A DNA stretch of 64,000 nt from Paenibacillus sp. MZ04-78.2 (GTDB taxonomy: Bacteria > Bacillota > Bacilli > Paenibacillales > NBRC-103111), in contig NZ_JANAVJ010000010.1 of NCBI RefSeq assembly GCF_024213375.1, positions 62,001 through 126,000 of the forward strand. The letters are read 5' to 3'. Positions 6,022 to 14,314 of this stretch are shown here, one piece after another; positions within the stretch are counted from its first letter, which is position 1, and each line of letters starts with the position of its first letter. The translations under genes were made by a program, and so were the position numbers. A model generated the notes under the pieces. It saw nothing but the letters and a program-made list of their open reading frames with translations. It was not told the DNA's origin and did no database searches.

Positions 6022-8802
6022 ATGCTGGAACGATACGGACACGGCGGCGATTTGTGGACGGCCGCGGAAGCTTTCGGCAGGCCGCGGGAGCGGTTTGTCG
6101 ATTTTAGCTCGAACATGAACCCGCTCGGGCCGCCCGAGGCGGTAGGACGCATTTTGGCCGAGCAGTGGCGGGAGGTCGTCCATTACCCGGACCCGGCGGT
6201 ACGGGAGCTGACCGGCAAGCTGGCGGCCAAGCACGGCGTTCCGGCCGAATGCGTGCTCGTCGGCAACGGGGCGGCGGAGCTGATCGATCTGGCCGTCCGG
6301 GTGCGCCGTCCCCGGGTGACGGGACTGGTTCGTCCGTCCTTTGCCGAATACGAGGAAGCTGTGGATAAAATCGGGGGACGTATCGTTGACATCCCACTCG
6401 ATGAAGCGAACGGCTTTGCGCTTCGTCTGGCCGACGTGCAGGCAGCTGCTGACCGATGCGATCTGCTGTTTCTCGGTCATCCGAACAATCCGACCGGGCG
6501 TCTGCTGCCGGATGACGTGGTGCAAGCGCTGGCGGACGGACAGATTCCGGCTATCGTCGATGAGGCGTTTCTGGATTTTTGCCCGCGGGAGGAGGAGCTG
6601 ACGCTGGCCCGTGCTGCGGCGCAAAGTCCTCACTTGACCGTCATCCGCTCGATGACGAAGTTTTATTCGATTCCCGGACTTCGTCTCGGGTACGTGGTGG
6701 CGCATCCGGAGCAAATCCGCGAGATGAAACGGCTGCAGGTGCCATGGAGCGTGAACGCTTTATCCCAGTGGATCGGCTCGGCCGTTATGGAGGATCGGGA
6801 GTTTGCGCGCCGGACGCTGGAATGGGTGAAGGAAGAGAAGGAGCGCTTGCGCGCCGGGCTGCAATCGCTCGGCCTGACCGTGTATGAGAGCGATGTGAAT
6901 TTTGTGCTGTTTTCGCTGCGGCCGCTGGGACTCGATGTGCGGGCGCTGCAAGCGGCGATGGGGCGGCGGGGCATTTTGATCCGGGATGCTTCGCTGTTTC
7001 CCGGGCTGGACGAGACGTACTGCCGGGTGGCGGTCAAGCTGAGGGAGCAGAACGAAGCGCTGCTGGACGGCCTCAGGCAGTCGATTGCCGAACTGCTTGA
7101 GGCGCGAGAGCGCGCGACGACGGGCGAAGAAGTCGCGGCAGCCAAGAGGCCGGAACGCTCGCAGAGCAGCGGCGGGTCCGTGTCCAATGCCTGTCCGCCG
7201 CCGCTTCCAGCCGATTCATCATCGCTGAAGCTCGCTCCGACCTTCATGCTGCAGGGAACCGCCTCCGATGTCGGCAAAAGCTTGCTGACGACGGCTTTGT
7301 GCCGCATCCTGCTGCAGGACGGCTTGCGCGTGGCGCCGTTCAAATCGCAAAACATGTCGCTCAACTCCTATGTGACGCCGGATGGTAAAGAAATCGGCCG
7401 GGCGCAGGGGATGCAGGCGGACGCCTGCCGGATTCCGGCGACGACGGACATGAATCCGATTTTGCTCAAACCCAAAAAAGACATGGTGGCGCAAGTGGTC
7501 GTCCATGGCAAGCCTTACCGTGATCTGGATGCGCGGACGTACCGGGAAAAATATTTGCCGGAAGCCGAAGCGGTCGTGAAGGAAGCGCTCGCCCGCTTGC
7601 GGCAAGCCTATGACGCGGTCGTGATCGAAGGGGCGGGCAGCCCGGCCGAGGTCAATCTGAAAGACCGGGATATCGTCAACATGCGGCTGGCCGGATGGGC
7701 GGACGCTCCGGTGCTGCTTGTCGCGGATATCGACCGCGGAGGCGTGTTCGCTTCTCTTGTCGGGACGCTGGACATTTTGTCGCCGGAGGAACGCGACCGG
7801 GTGAAGGGCTTTATTATCAACAAGTTTCGGGGAGACGTTACGCTGCTTACGCCGGGGATCGAATGGCTGGAGAAGCGGACGGGCAAGCCGGTGCTGGGCG
7901 TTATTCCTTATTTGCCGCAGCTTGGGCTGGAGGACGAGGATTCGGCGTCGCTCGAACGAAAGCTGGCGGAAGGCGCTCTAGGCCGCACGGATACGATGCT
8001 GTCCGAAGACATGCTCGATATCGCCGTCATCCGGCTGCCGCGCCTGTCCAACTTTACGGATATCGATCCGCTGGAATATGAGCGCGATGTCCGGCTTCGT
8101 TTCGTGGATACGGCGGAGACGTTCGGTTCCCCGGACGCAGTCATTGTGCCGGGCAGCAAAAACACCGTCGACGATCTCTTGTATCTTCGCGATTGCGGTC
8201 TTGACCGGAAGCTGCTCGATTTTGCCAAGAGCGGCGGATGGGTGACGGGGATATGCGCGGGGTATCAGATGCTGGGGGAAAAGCTGCTCGATCCGAATGC
8301 GGTCGAATCGGACCGGCCGGTGCTCGACGGACTCGGCTTATTCCCGACGCAAACCGTCTTTGCCGCGGAGAAACGGACCGTAAGAGCCGCAGGTACGACA
8401 CGGCTGTATGCCGATCCCGAGCAAACGTTTGAAATACATGGCTATGAGATTCATATGGGCGTCACTTCATTCTTGCGGCCCGTCGGCCACCCGTTCGAGT
8501 TATCGCATCCCGATACCGGACCGACCGAATCCGGTTCGTCGCCGGACGGCGCGGTTTGTGCGGACGGACGGCTGTGGGGCACGTATGTGCATGGCATTTT
8601 GCATAACGACGATTTTCGCCGCGCGTGGCTGAACCGGATTCGCGCAGCGAAAGGACTGGAGCCGCTGCCGGCGGAGCTGCGCTTTCAGGAACGCCGGGAG
8701 GCGGCCTTCGACCGGCTCGCGGCCCATGTGCGGGAGCACTTGGATACGGAGCGATTGTATGAGATGATAGGGTGGAATAAAGGTCGGGAGGGATTGCGGT
8801 GA
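6022..8802 (+). CDS. Fusion protein: CobD threonine-phosphate decarboxylase + CbiP/CobQ cobyric acid synthase
   Basis: One uninterrupted 926-residue frame joins two normally separate enzymes. Residues 1 to about 360 are a PLP-dependent CobD: 'FSSNMNPLGPP', 'HYPDP', 'GNGAAELIDL', 'HPNNPTGRL', 'VDEAFLDF' and the PLP-lysine motif 'SMTKFYSIPGLRLGY' (Lys213). CobD makes aminopropanol phosphate from threonine phosphate. After a Ser/Pro/Ala-rich linker (about 365-403) comes a complete CbiP/CobQ from about 404. It has 'LQGTASDVGKS', 'APFKSQNMSLNSYVT', 'EGAGSPAEVNL', 'ADIDRGGVFASL', the amidotransferase nucleophile in 'GICAGYQMLGE' (Cys745) and the partner histidine in 'GTYVHGILHND' (His857). CbiP amidates adenosylcobyrinic acid a,c-diamide to cobyric acid. 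Start ATG 6022 has GGAGAGG upstream; the stop overlaps the next gene by four bases. Confidence 0.93.
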   Translation: MLERYGHGGDLWTAAEAFGRPRERFVDFSSNMNPLGPPEAVGRILAEQWREVVHYPDPAVRELTGKLAAKHGVPAECVLVGNGAAELIDLAVRVRRPRVTGLVRPSFAEYEEAVDKIGGRIVDIPLDEANGFALRLADVQAAADRCDLLFLGHPNNPTGRLLPDDVVQALADGQIPAIVDEAFLDFCPREEELTLARAAAQSPHLTVIRSMTKFYSIPGLRLGYVVAHPEQIREMKRLQVPWSVNALSQWIGSAVMEDREFARRTLEWVKEEKERLRAGLQSLGLTVYESDVNFVLFSLRPLGLDVRALQAAMGRRGILIRDASLFPGLDETYCRVAVKLREQNEALLDGLRQSIAELLEARERATTGEEVAAAKRPERSQSSGGSVSNACPPPLPADSSSLKLAPTFMLQGTASDVGKSLLTTALCRILLQDGLRVAPFKSQNMSLNSYVTPDGKEIGRAQGMQADACRIPATTDMNPILLKPKKDMVAQVVVHGKPYRDLDARTYREKYLPEAEAVVKEALARLRQAYDAVVIEGAGSPAEVNLKDRDIVNMRLAGWADAPVLLVADIDRGGVFASLVGTLDILSPEERDRVKGFIINKFRGDVTLLTPGIEWLEKRTGKPVLGVIPYLPQLGLEDEDSASLERKLAEGALGRTDTMLSEDMLDIAVIRLPRLSNFTDIDPLEYERDVRLRFVDTAETFGSPDAVIVPGSKNTVDDLLYLRDCGLDRKLLDFAKSGGWVTGICAGYQMLGEKLLDPNAVESDRPVLDGLGLFPTQTVFAAEKRTVRAAGTTRLYADPEQTFEIHGYEIHMGVTSFLRPVGHPFELSHPDTGPTESGSSPDGAVCADGRLWGTYVHGILHNDDFRRAWLNRIRAAKGLEPLPAELRFQERREAAFDRLAAHVREHLDTERLYEMIGWNKGREGLR

Positions 8803-9368
8803 AAATTTATACGAGAACGGGCGATGCCGGAAAAACCGGGGTGATCGGAGGCCGCGTAGACAAGGACGACGTCCGGGTCGAGGCGTATGGCACGGTTGAC
8901 GAGCTGAATTGCTTTATCGGCCAGGCGATGGGGTTTCTGGATGCGGAACGCGATGCAGATCTGCTCGCCGATCTGCTGCAAATCCAGCATGAGACGTTCG
9001 ACTGCGGCTCCGATCTGGCGTTGCTGAAGCAGGAGCTGCGGCCGTATAAGGTGACGGCCGAGATGGTGGACCAGTTGGAAGCATGGATCGACAAATACGA
9101 TGCGGAGACGCCGGACATCCAGCGCTTTATCCTTCCGGGCGGGAGTCAGGCGTCGTCGGCGCTTCACGTATGCCGGACGGTATGCCGCCGCGCCGAGCGC
9201 CGGGTCGTGACGCTTGCGCGCACGCAGCCGATCAACGAAGAGGTGCGCCGTTATTTGAACCGGCTGTCGGACTTGTTCTTTACGGTCGCCCGGGTCGCCA
9301 ATCATCGGTCCGGACACGGAGACGTGGAATATATTCGGAGCGCCGAGGTGTTCAGACGCAAGTCATGA
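8799..9368 (+). CDS. Cob(I)alamin adenosyltransferase, PduO type
   Basis: A 189-residue ATP:corrinoid adenosyltransferase of the PduO/MMAB family, which transfers the 5'-deoxyadenosyl group of ATP to cob(I)alamin. The N-terminal 'YTRTGDAGKTGVIGG' nucleotide-binding motif, 'VEAYGTVDELNCFIG' and the C-terminal 'RTVCRRAERRVV' and 'YLNRLSDLFFTVARVANH' are all present. The GTG start at 8799 overlaps the upstream stop as GTGA and has GGGAGGG upstream. The stop overlaps the next start as ATGA. It completes the adenosylation function of this cobalamin operon. Confidence 0.95.
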   Translation: MKIYTRTGDAGKTGVIGGRVDKDDVRVEAYGTVDELNCFIGQAMGFLDAERDADLLADLLQIQHETFDCGSDLALLKQELRPYKVTAEMVDQLEAWIDKYDAETPDIQRFILPGGSQASSALHVCRTVCRRAERRVVTLARTQPINEEVRRYLNRLSDLFFTVARVANHRSGHGDVEYIRSAEVFRRKS

Positions 9369-10474
9369 GCTATTATAAACCGCTGGAATACATCGTCCCG
9401 ACCGAAGACGACGGCATGGTGCTGAGGACGATTTTGCAAAAACGAATGGGCATTTCCCGCAAGCTCCTCTCGCGGCTGAAGCTGACGGAGCAAGGCATTA
9501 CGGTCAACGGGGAACGCAAATATATCGATGTGAAGGTACGCGCCGGAGACCGGGTCGCCGCGCGGATGGAGATGGAAGCGTCGGACGATATTTTGCCGCA
9601 GCCGCTTCCGATCGACATTTTGTATGAGGACGACGAACTGCTGGTGCTGAACAAAGAGGCCGGGATGATCGTGCATCCGACGCACGGACATTACACGGAT
9701 ACGCTGGCGAACGGCGTCGTTCATTACTGGCGGGAAAAGGGCGTGAGCTTCCGCTTCCGCCCCGTGCACCGGCTCGATCAGGAGACGTCCGGCGTGCTGG
9801 CCGTCGCCAAAAATCCGTACGTGCATCAGCAAATTTCGGAGGAAATGCAGGCGCACGGGCTAAAAAAGGAATATGTCGCGCTCGTTCACGGCGTGATCGG
9901 CAGCGACGAAGGCACGGTCGATGCGCCGATCGATCGCAATCCGCTTGCGCCGCATGTCCGCATCGTCACGCCGACCGGCTATCCGGCGGTCACGCATTAC
10001 CGCGTGGAGCGGAGGTTTCGCGAAGCGACGCTCGCGCGCTTGTGGCTGGAGACGGGGCGGACGCACCAAATCCGCGTGCATATGCGGCATCTCGGCCATC
10101 CGCTGCTCGGCGATAAGATGTACGGCCCCGGCGGAACGGCGGATGAGGCGGATAAAGCGGCCGCGGAGGGACGTATCCCGGAAGCCGACGGTTCGCAGCA
10201 GTGGCATGGAGCTTCGGCGCCATTATCCGAGGGCATAACCGTCGCCGACCGCAGCGCAACGCAGCCGCAGCCGCAGGCGGCATCAAGTGTCTGCCAAGCG
10301 GCTTTGCCCGCAGCGGACTATGCGCCGCTGGGGCGTCAAGCGCTGCACGCCTGCACGCTCGGGCTGACACATCCCGTCACACGTCAGTGGATGGAGTTTC
10401 ACGCGCCGCTGCCGGCGGATATGGAGTGCTGCATCAAGCAATTAGCGCAGTCGGAAGCTGCGCACGAAGCATAA
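9365..10474 (+). CDS. RluA/RluD-family RNA pseudouridine synthase with an internal insertion
   Basis: A 369-residue protein with an S4-like N-terminal RNA-binding segment ('RKLLSRLKLTEQGITVNGER') and a pseudouridine synthase domain. The catalytic motif 'HRLDQETSGVLAVAK' places the active-site aspartate at Asp138; 'ETGRTHQIRVHMRHLGHPLLGD' follows. Between 'DKMYGPGG' and 'GRQALHACTLGLTHP', about residues 255-322, an Ala/Glu/Gln-rich stretch of roughly 65 residues interrupts the usual C-terminal part; the family normally has a short loop there. I use ATG 9365, which overlaps the adenosyltransferase stop by four bases. The frame stays open upstream to 9083, but that extension lies inside the upstream gene. 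The exact uridine target cannot be assigned. Confidence 0.92.
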   Translation: MSYYKPLEYIVPTEDDGMVLRTILQKRMGISRKLLSRLKLTEQGITVNGERKYIDVKVRAGDRVAARMEMEASDDILPQPLPIDILYEDDELLVLNKEAGMIVHPTHGHYTDTLANGVVHYWREKGVSFRFRPVHRLDQETSGVLAVAKNPYVHQQISEEMQAHGLKKEYVALVHGVIGSDEGTVDAPIDRNPLAPHVRIVTPTGYPAVTHYRVERRFREATLARLWLETGRTHQIRVHMRHLGHPLLGDKMYGPGGTADEADKAAAEGRIPEADGSQQWHGASAPLSEGITVADRSATQPQPQAASSVCQAALPAADYAPLGRQALHACTLGLTHPVTRQWMEFHAPLPADMECCIKQLAQSEAAHEA

Positions 10475-10529
10475 AAAATCCGCTGTTCCCGCGTATTGCA
10501 AGTATGATCGGGGGAACGAGCGGATTTTT
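10474..10529. terminator. Bidirectional intrinsic terminator between convergent genes
   Basis: AAAAATCCGCTGTTCCC (from 10474) pairs with GGGAACGAGCGGATTTTT (to 10529), with one bulged G. The A-run on one side and T-run on the other allow it to end both the plus-strand cobalamin operon and the minus-strand ydcF-like gene. Confidence 0.85.
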
Positions 10530-10547
10530 GTTTTTTGGTGTCGTCCG

Positions 10548-11288
10548 TTATTGGAGTTGTCCCAAATACTCTTTCAGCGCGAGGCTTAGATCGTCCATGG
10601 CCGCAGAAGTTGGAATCCATAGTCTCCCCGTCCAGCTTGTGCCGCGGCTGATCTTATAATCGACCGGATACGGAATGACCTGAACGTGCTGCGCGGCAAA
10701 ATGCTTCACCGAGCGCGGCATATGAAAAGCCGACGTCACAAGAAGCGGCCGCTTCCAGCCGCCTTCGTCCAGAAGCTGCTTCGCATACCGAGCGTTCTCT
10801 TGAGTCGTGCGGCTCCGGTCGTCCAACCGGATCGCTTCGGCCGGAACGCCCAGCGCGATAAGTTTGCTGCGGGCCAGTTGGCCTTCGTTGGCCGTATCGG
10901 CATACACTTGCCCGCCGGAGACGATGACCGGCAGCGGCTTGGCGGCGTACAGTTCGGCCACCGAGACGACCCGGTGCAGCGTGCTGCCGCTCAAGTGGCC
11001 GGTGCCGCTTACGTCCGGGGTCCCCGACACCGCTCCGCCGGTCAGCATGACGTAGACGTCGCCTTCCAGAGCCGCGGGCGGCGAATAACGATTTTCAATC
11101 GATTGCAGCGCCGTTTCGCCGACAAGCGGGATCGAGAGCAAATAGACGAGGAATGCCGAGGCGAACAAAACAACGCCGGCCGAGCGGCGGACGCGGGCGT
11201 AAAGCCACCAGCCGACCAGGAGCAGCAGCGGGACGAAGCAGCCGGGAGGCATTAAGAAACTGTAAATGAGTTTAAGAACATAAATCAT
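10548..11288 (-). CDS. YdcF/ElyC-family membrane protein (DUF218)
   Basis: A 246-residue protein with two N-terminal hydrophobic helices (about residues 1-27 and 38-55) followed by a cytosolic or extracytosolic DUF218 domain. Family features are 'VYVMLTGGAV' near residue 78, 'VIVSGGQVY', 'RSRTTQENARYAKQLL' and 'LLVTSAFHMPRSVKHFAA'. Members such as ElyC and SanA are linked to envelope polysaccharide precursor metabolism, but no reaction is established for most. The start ATG at 11288 is preceded by AAGGAGC on the minus strand. It is monocistronic and convergent with the cobalamin operon. Confidence 0.85.
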   Translation of the reverse strand: MIYVLKLIYSFLMPPGCFVPLLLLVGWWLYARVRRSAGVVLFASAFLVYLLSIPLVGETALQSIENRYSPPAALEGDVYVMLTGGAVSGTPDVSGTGHLSGSTLHRVVSVAELYAAKPLPVIVSGGQVYADTANEGQLARSKLIALGVPAEAIRLDDRSRTTQENARYAKQLLDEGGWKRPLLVTSAFHMPRSVKHFAAQHVQVIPYPVDYKISRGTSWTGRLWIPTSAAMDDLSLALKEYLGQLQ

Positions 11289-11371
11289 GGCCTAAGCTCC
11301 TTTTGTGGGACACTTTTCCATTATCTGCGCTTCGCCGCCTTTTTTCAACCTTTGGGCGGGCCGTCGGCGAT

Positions 11372-11401
11372 TTGCAGGACCTGCCGATTCCTCGGTATAA
11401 T
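11372..11401 (+). promoter_or_regulatory. Sigma-A type promoter for the ArsC/Spx-family gene
   Basis: TTGCAG (11372-11377), an 18-base spacer and a perfect TATAAT (11396-11401) lie about 50 bases upstream of the start codon at 11453. Confidence 0.6.
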
Positions 11402-11452
11402 GAATTCATGTCATAGTTAACCATTTAGGATAGGATAAGGATGAGAGAAATC

Positions 11453-11824
11453 ATGAGCACGAGCAAGTCGATCAAAGTTTTTCAATACCCTGCTTGCAGC
11501 ACCTGCCGGAGCGCGTTGAAATGGCTCAAAGAGCACGGATGGGAAGTGGAGGCGATCCACATCATGGAGCAGCCGCCGACCGTGGAGGAGCTTCGGATGC
11601 TAATCCCGCAAAGCGGGCTGGATATCAAAAAGTGGTTTAACGTATCCGGTGAAGTGTATAAGGAAATGCAGCTCAAGGACAAGCTGCCGCAGCTGAACGA
11701 CGAGGAGAAAATGAAGCTGCTTGCATCGAACGGCAAGCTGATCAAGCGACCGGTCGCGACGGACGGGAAGCGGGTGACGGTCGGCTTCAAGCCGGAGTTG
11801 TACGAGGAAAATTGGGGGAACTAA
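11453..11824 (+). CDS. ArsC/Spx-family protein
   Basis: A protein of 123 residues with a thioredoxin-like ArsC fold. The N-terminal 'VFQYPACSTCRSALKWLKEHG' carries a CXXC (Cys-Ser-Thr-Cys) redox motif, and the C-terminal 'NGKLIKRPVATDGKRVTVGF' matches the arsenate-reductase/YffB/Spx/MgsR group, including the RP motif. Whether it is a reductase or an RNA-polymerase-binding regulator cannot be told; the Arg-Pro plus CXXC pattern is common to both. I place the start at ATG 11453 because AAGGA lies 11 bases upstream; an in-frame ATG at 11441 would overlap that box. Confidence 0.85.
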   Translation: MSTSKSIKVFQYPACSTCRSALKWLKEHGWEVEAIHIMEQPPTVEELRMLIPQSGLDIKKWFNVSGEVYKEMQLKDKLPQLNDEEKMKLLASNGKLIKRPVATDGKRVTVGFKPELYEENWGN

Positions 11825-11853
11825 TCGTAAGGTTTGTCTAAGGAGCGTGAGTC

Positions 11854-12942
11854 TTGTTGCAGCAAAAACCTAAACCGAAAAAACAAAATCCGCTTTGGTA
11901 TATCGGCGCAGCCGTAACCTTCATTCTGACGCAGCTGAAAACGCTGCTGCCGCTGCTAAAGCTTGGCAAATTCGGGGGAGCGATCATCTCGATGGCGGTG
12001 ACCGTCGGCGCGTATGCAATTATTTTTCCATGGCAATTCGCGATCGGCTTGGTACTGCTGCTGCTCATCCACGAGCTCGGCCACGTCATTGCCGCCAAGC
12101 AAAAAGGGCTGCCGGTATCGGCCCCGGTATTTATTCCGTTCCTGGGCGCGCTGATCAACATGAAGCGGCATCCCCGGGATGCGGTGACGGAAGCATACGT
12201 CGCTTTGGGGGGGCCCATTCTTGGAACGGTCGGCGCCTTAGTCGTATTCGGCGCAGCCTATGCGCTGGGGGACCCGCAGCATAGTAAACTGCTTTATTCC
12301 ATCGCTTATGTCGGATTTTTCCTCAATCTGATCAACTTGCTGCCGATTCATCCGCTTGACGGAGGGCGGATCGCGACGGCGGTGACGCGCTGGCTTTGGC
12401 TGGTCGGCTTGATCGGAGGGCTGGTCGTGATCATCTACCTGCGCTCGATCTTGTTCTTCATCATTTGGGCGATGTTCGCCTACGACCTGTACAAAAAATT
12501 CATTAAGGACCGCAAGCAAGGCGAGGAGCGGTTCGTCAACGCGAGCTTCTTGGTGGCGGCCGAGCCGCTGCTGGCACAGGGCTATCTGATTCCCGGCCCG
12601 GAGCATAAGCGGGAGCTGTCCTTTGTCACGTTCTCGGATTTGGACGGGCAGCAGTATGTCAATGTTTTCTGGGAAGGCCTTCATTTTCAAGGCACGGTGC
12701 CACTGATGCACCAAGGAATCATCAAGCGTACACACGTGACCCGCATAGAGCATCTCCAGAAAGAAGACGGTCTGCATCTGATGATCCACTGCCAGATCGA
12801 TTACCAACTATACGAAAATGACAAGTACTACGACGTCCCTACGTCGGCGCGGTGGAAGTTCGGGACGGCGTATGCGCTGCTTGCGGCGTTTTTAATCGGC
12901 ATGATGTGGTACGTTCACGAGGTAACGGGGCTGAATGGATAA
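11854..12942 (+). CDS. Site-2 protease-like (M50) membrane metalloprotease
   Basis: A 362-residue polytopic protein. 'LLLIHELGHVIAAKQKG' supplies the zinc motif HEXXH (His73, Glu74, His77), and 'NLLPIHPLDGGRIATA' gives the third ligand region (Asp169 in the LDG sequence). Hydrophobic segments flank both, the usual layout of intramembrane M50 peptidases. The C-terminal 130 residues are a soluble region of no recognised family, ending in one more helix. The start is TTG 11854, with AGGAG eight bases upstream. Its substrate is unknown; it could process an anti-sigma factor or a membrane-bound regulator. Confidence 0.85.
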   Translation: MLQQKPKPKKQNPLWYIGAAVTFILTQLKTLLPLLKLGKFGGAIISMAVTVGAYAIIFPWQFAIGLVLLLLIHELGHVIAAKQKGLPVSAPVFIPFLGALINMKRHPRDAVTEAYVALGGPILGTVGALVVFGAAYALGDPQHSKLLYSIAYVGFFLNLINLLPIHPLDGGRIATAVTRWLWLVGLIGGLVVIIYLRSILFFIIWAMFAYDLYKKFIKDRKQGEERFVNASFLVAAEPLLAQGYLIPGPEHKRELSFVTFSDLDGQQYVNVFWEGLHFQGTVPLMHQGIIKRTHVTRIEHLQKEDGLHLMIHCQIDYQLYENDKYYDVPTSARWKFGTAYALLAAFLIGMMWYVHEVTGLNG

Positions 12943-12989
12943 TCAACATTCCGAATCGGCATTCGGAAGGAAAACGAGGTAGCGCATCA

Positions 12990-14171
12990 ATGAAACGATG
13001 GGAATCGAAACGATTGGCCGAACTGGGTTCGGCTATTTTTTCTGAGGTGGCGGCTTGGAAGCGGGAAGTGACGGCGCGCGGCGTCGATGTAATCGACCTG
13101 GGCATCGGGAGCCCGGACCATCCGCCGTCCGCCCGTGTCATGGAAGCGCTGACGCGCGCGGTGAACGATCCGGGCCTGTACGGCTATCCGACATCGGAAG
13201 GGAGTCTGCAATTCCGGCAAACGGTCGCCCGCTGGTACGCCCGCCGGTTTGGGGTCGCGCTCGATCCGGAGGATGAAATCGTCACGCTGATGGGATCGCA
13301 GGACGGCTTGGCGCACTTGGCGATGGCGGTGACGGACCCCGGCGATACCGTGATGGTTCCCGATCCGGGCTACCCGATCTATTCCGCGAGCCTGGTGCTG
13401 GCCGGGGTGCAGCCTTACCATATGCCGCTGCGCGCCGGTAACGGCTTTTTGCCGAAGCTGGAGGACATCCCGGCGGAAGTGGCGCGGCAAGCCAAATTTA
13501 TGCTTTTGAACTACCCGAGCAACCCGCTGTCGGCGGTGGCCGACTTGGCGTTCTTCGAGCGGTTGGTGGAATATGCCCGCGAGCACGAGCTGCTGCTGGT
13601 GCACGATCTCGCTTATTCCGAGATGTCGTTTGACGGCTTTAAGCCGCCCAGCATCATGGAAGTCAAGGGAGCGAAGGACATCGCCGTCGAGTTCCATTCC
13701 TTGTCGAAAAGCTTCAATATGGCCGGCTGCCGCATTGCCTTCATGGTCGGGCAGCGTGATGCGGTCCGCGCTCTGCGCGTGCTGAAGTCCAATATCGACT
13801 ACGGCGTATTTTTGGCGGTGCAGCAGGCCGGTATCGCTGCGCTGGAGGAAGATATGATGCCGGGGAGCCGGTCGGTCGCAGCGCTGTACGAACAGCGGCG
13901 GGATATTGTGATCGAAGGGCTGAACGAAGCCGGCTGGAGCATTCCGAAGCCGAAGGCGACGATGTTCATCTGGGCGCCGATCCCGAAAGGTTGGACGTCT
14001 CGACAGATTTCCCGGGAAATGCTGTATTCCGCGGGAGTCGTCGTTATTCCGGGCGACGCGTTCGGCAAAGAAGGCGAGGGCTACGTCCGCATCGCTCTCG
14101 TTCAGGAAGAGGATCGGCTGCGGGAAGCGGTCCGCCGGATCGGACGGTTTTTGCGGGAGGCTTCCCGCTGA
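12990..14171 (+). CDS. PLP-dependent aminotransferase, class I/II (LL-diaminopimelate aminotransferase-like)
   Basis: A 393-residue fold-type I aminotransferase. It shows 'DLGIGSPDHPPS' near the N-terminus, 'YGYPTSEGSLQFRQTVARWY', 'MVPDPGYPIY', 'LNYPSNPLSAV', 'VHDLAYSEMSFDG' and the PLP-lysine motif 'HSLSKSFNMAGCRIAF' (Lys240). The closest remembered pattern is the LL-DAP/aspartate-type aminotransferases of Firmicutes, but the amino-acid substrate cannot be fixed. ATG 12990 is chosen because GAGGT lies just upstream. The longer open frame from 12852 overlaps the preceding protease gene and would add unrelated residues. No terminator is obvious directly after it. Confidence 0.88.
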   Translation: MKRWESKRLAELGSAIFSEVAAWKREVTARGVDVIDLGIGSPDHPPSARVMEALTRAVNDPGLYGYPTSEGSLQFRQTVARWYARRFGVALDPEDEIVTLMGSQDGLAHLAMAVTDPGDTVMVPDPGYPIYSASLVLAGVQPYHMPLRAGNGFLPKLEDIPAEVARQAKFMLLNYPSNPLSAVADLAFFERLVEYAREHELLLVHDLAYSEMSFDGFKPPSIMEVKGAKDIAVEFHSLSKSFNMAGCRIAFMVGQRDAVRALRVLKSNIDYGVFLAVQQAGIAALEEDMMPGSRSVAALYEQRRDIVIEGLNEAGWSIPKPKATMFIWAPIPKGWTSRQISREMLYSAGVVVIPGDAFGKEGEGYVRIALVQEEDRLREAVRRIGRFLREASR

Positions 14172-14314
14172 CAAATGCTTGTGCCTAGTTGCAGCGTCGT
14201 ATTTCTAGAGATGTCGCAATATCTTACTTTTTCCTGTCGCCAAATTGCAATTTCATCGCCGCTTCAATCATGCTACTATGAAGGCATGTCGTACAATAAT
14301 AGGAGGCGTATCAA

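Noticed and set aside
9083-9364. N-terminal extension of the pseudouridine synthase
   Set aside because: It is an alternative frame inside the adenosyltransferase gene; the family N-terminus and the ATGA overlap place the start at 9365.
12852-12989. N-terminal extension of the aminotransferase
   Set aside because: It overlaps the M50 protease gene and would add residues foreign to the family; ATG 12990 has a suitable ribosome binding site.
14245-14279. TTGCAA / TACTAT as a promoter for the first Gfo/Idh gene
   Set aside because: The spacer is 23 bases, too long for a sigma-A promoter; a promoter is likely nearby but I could not place it.
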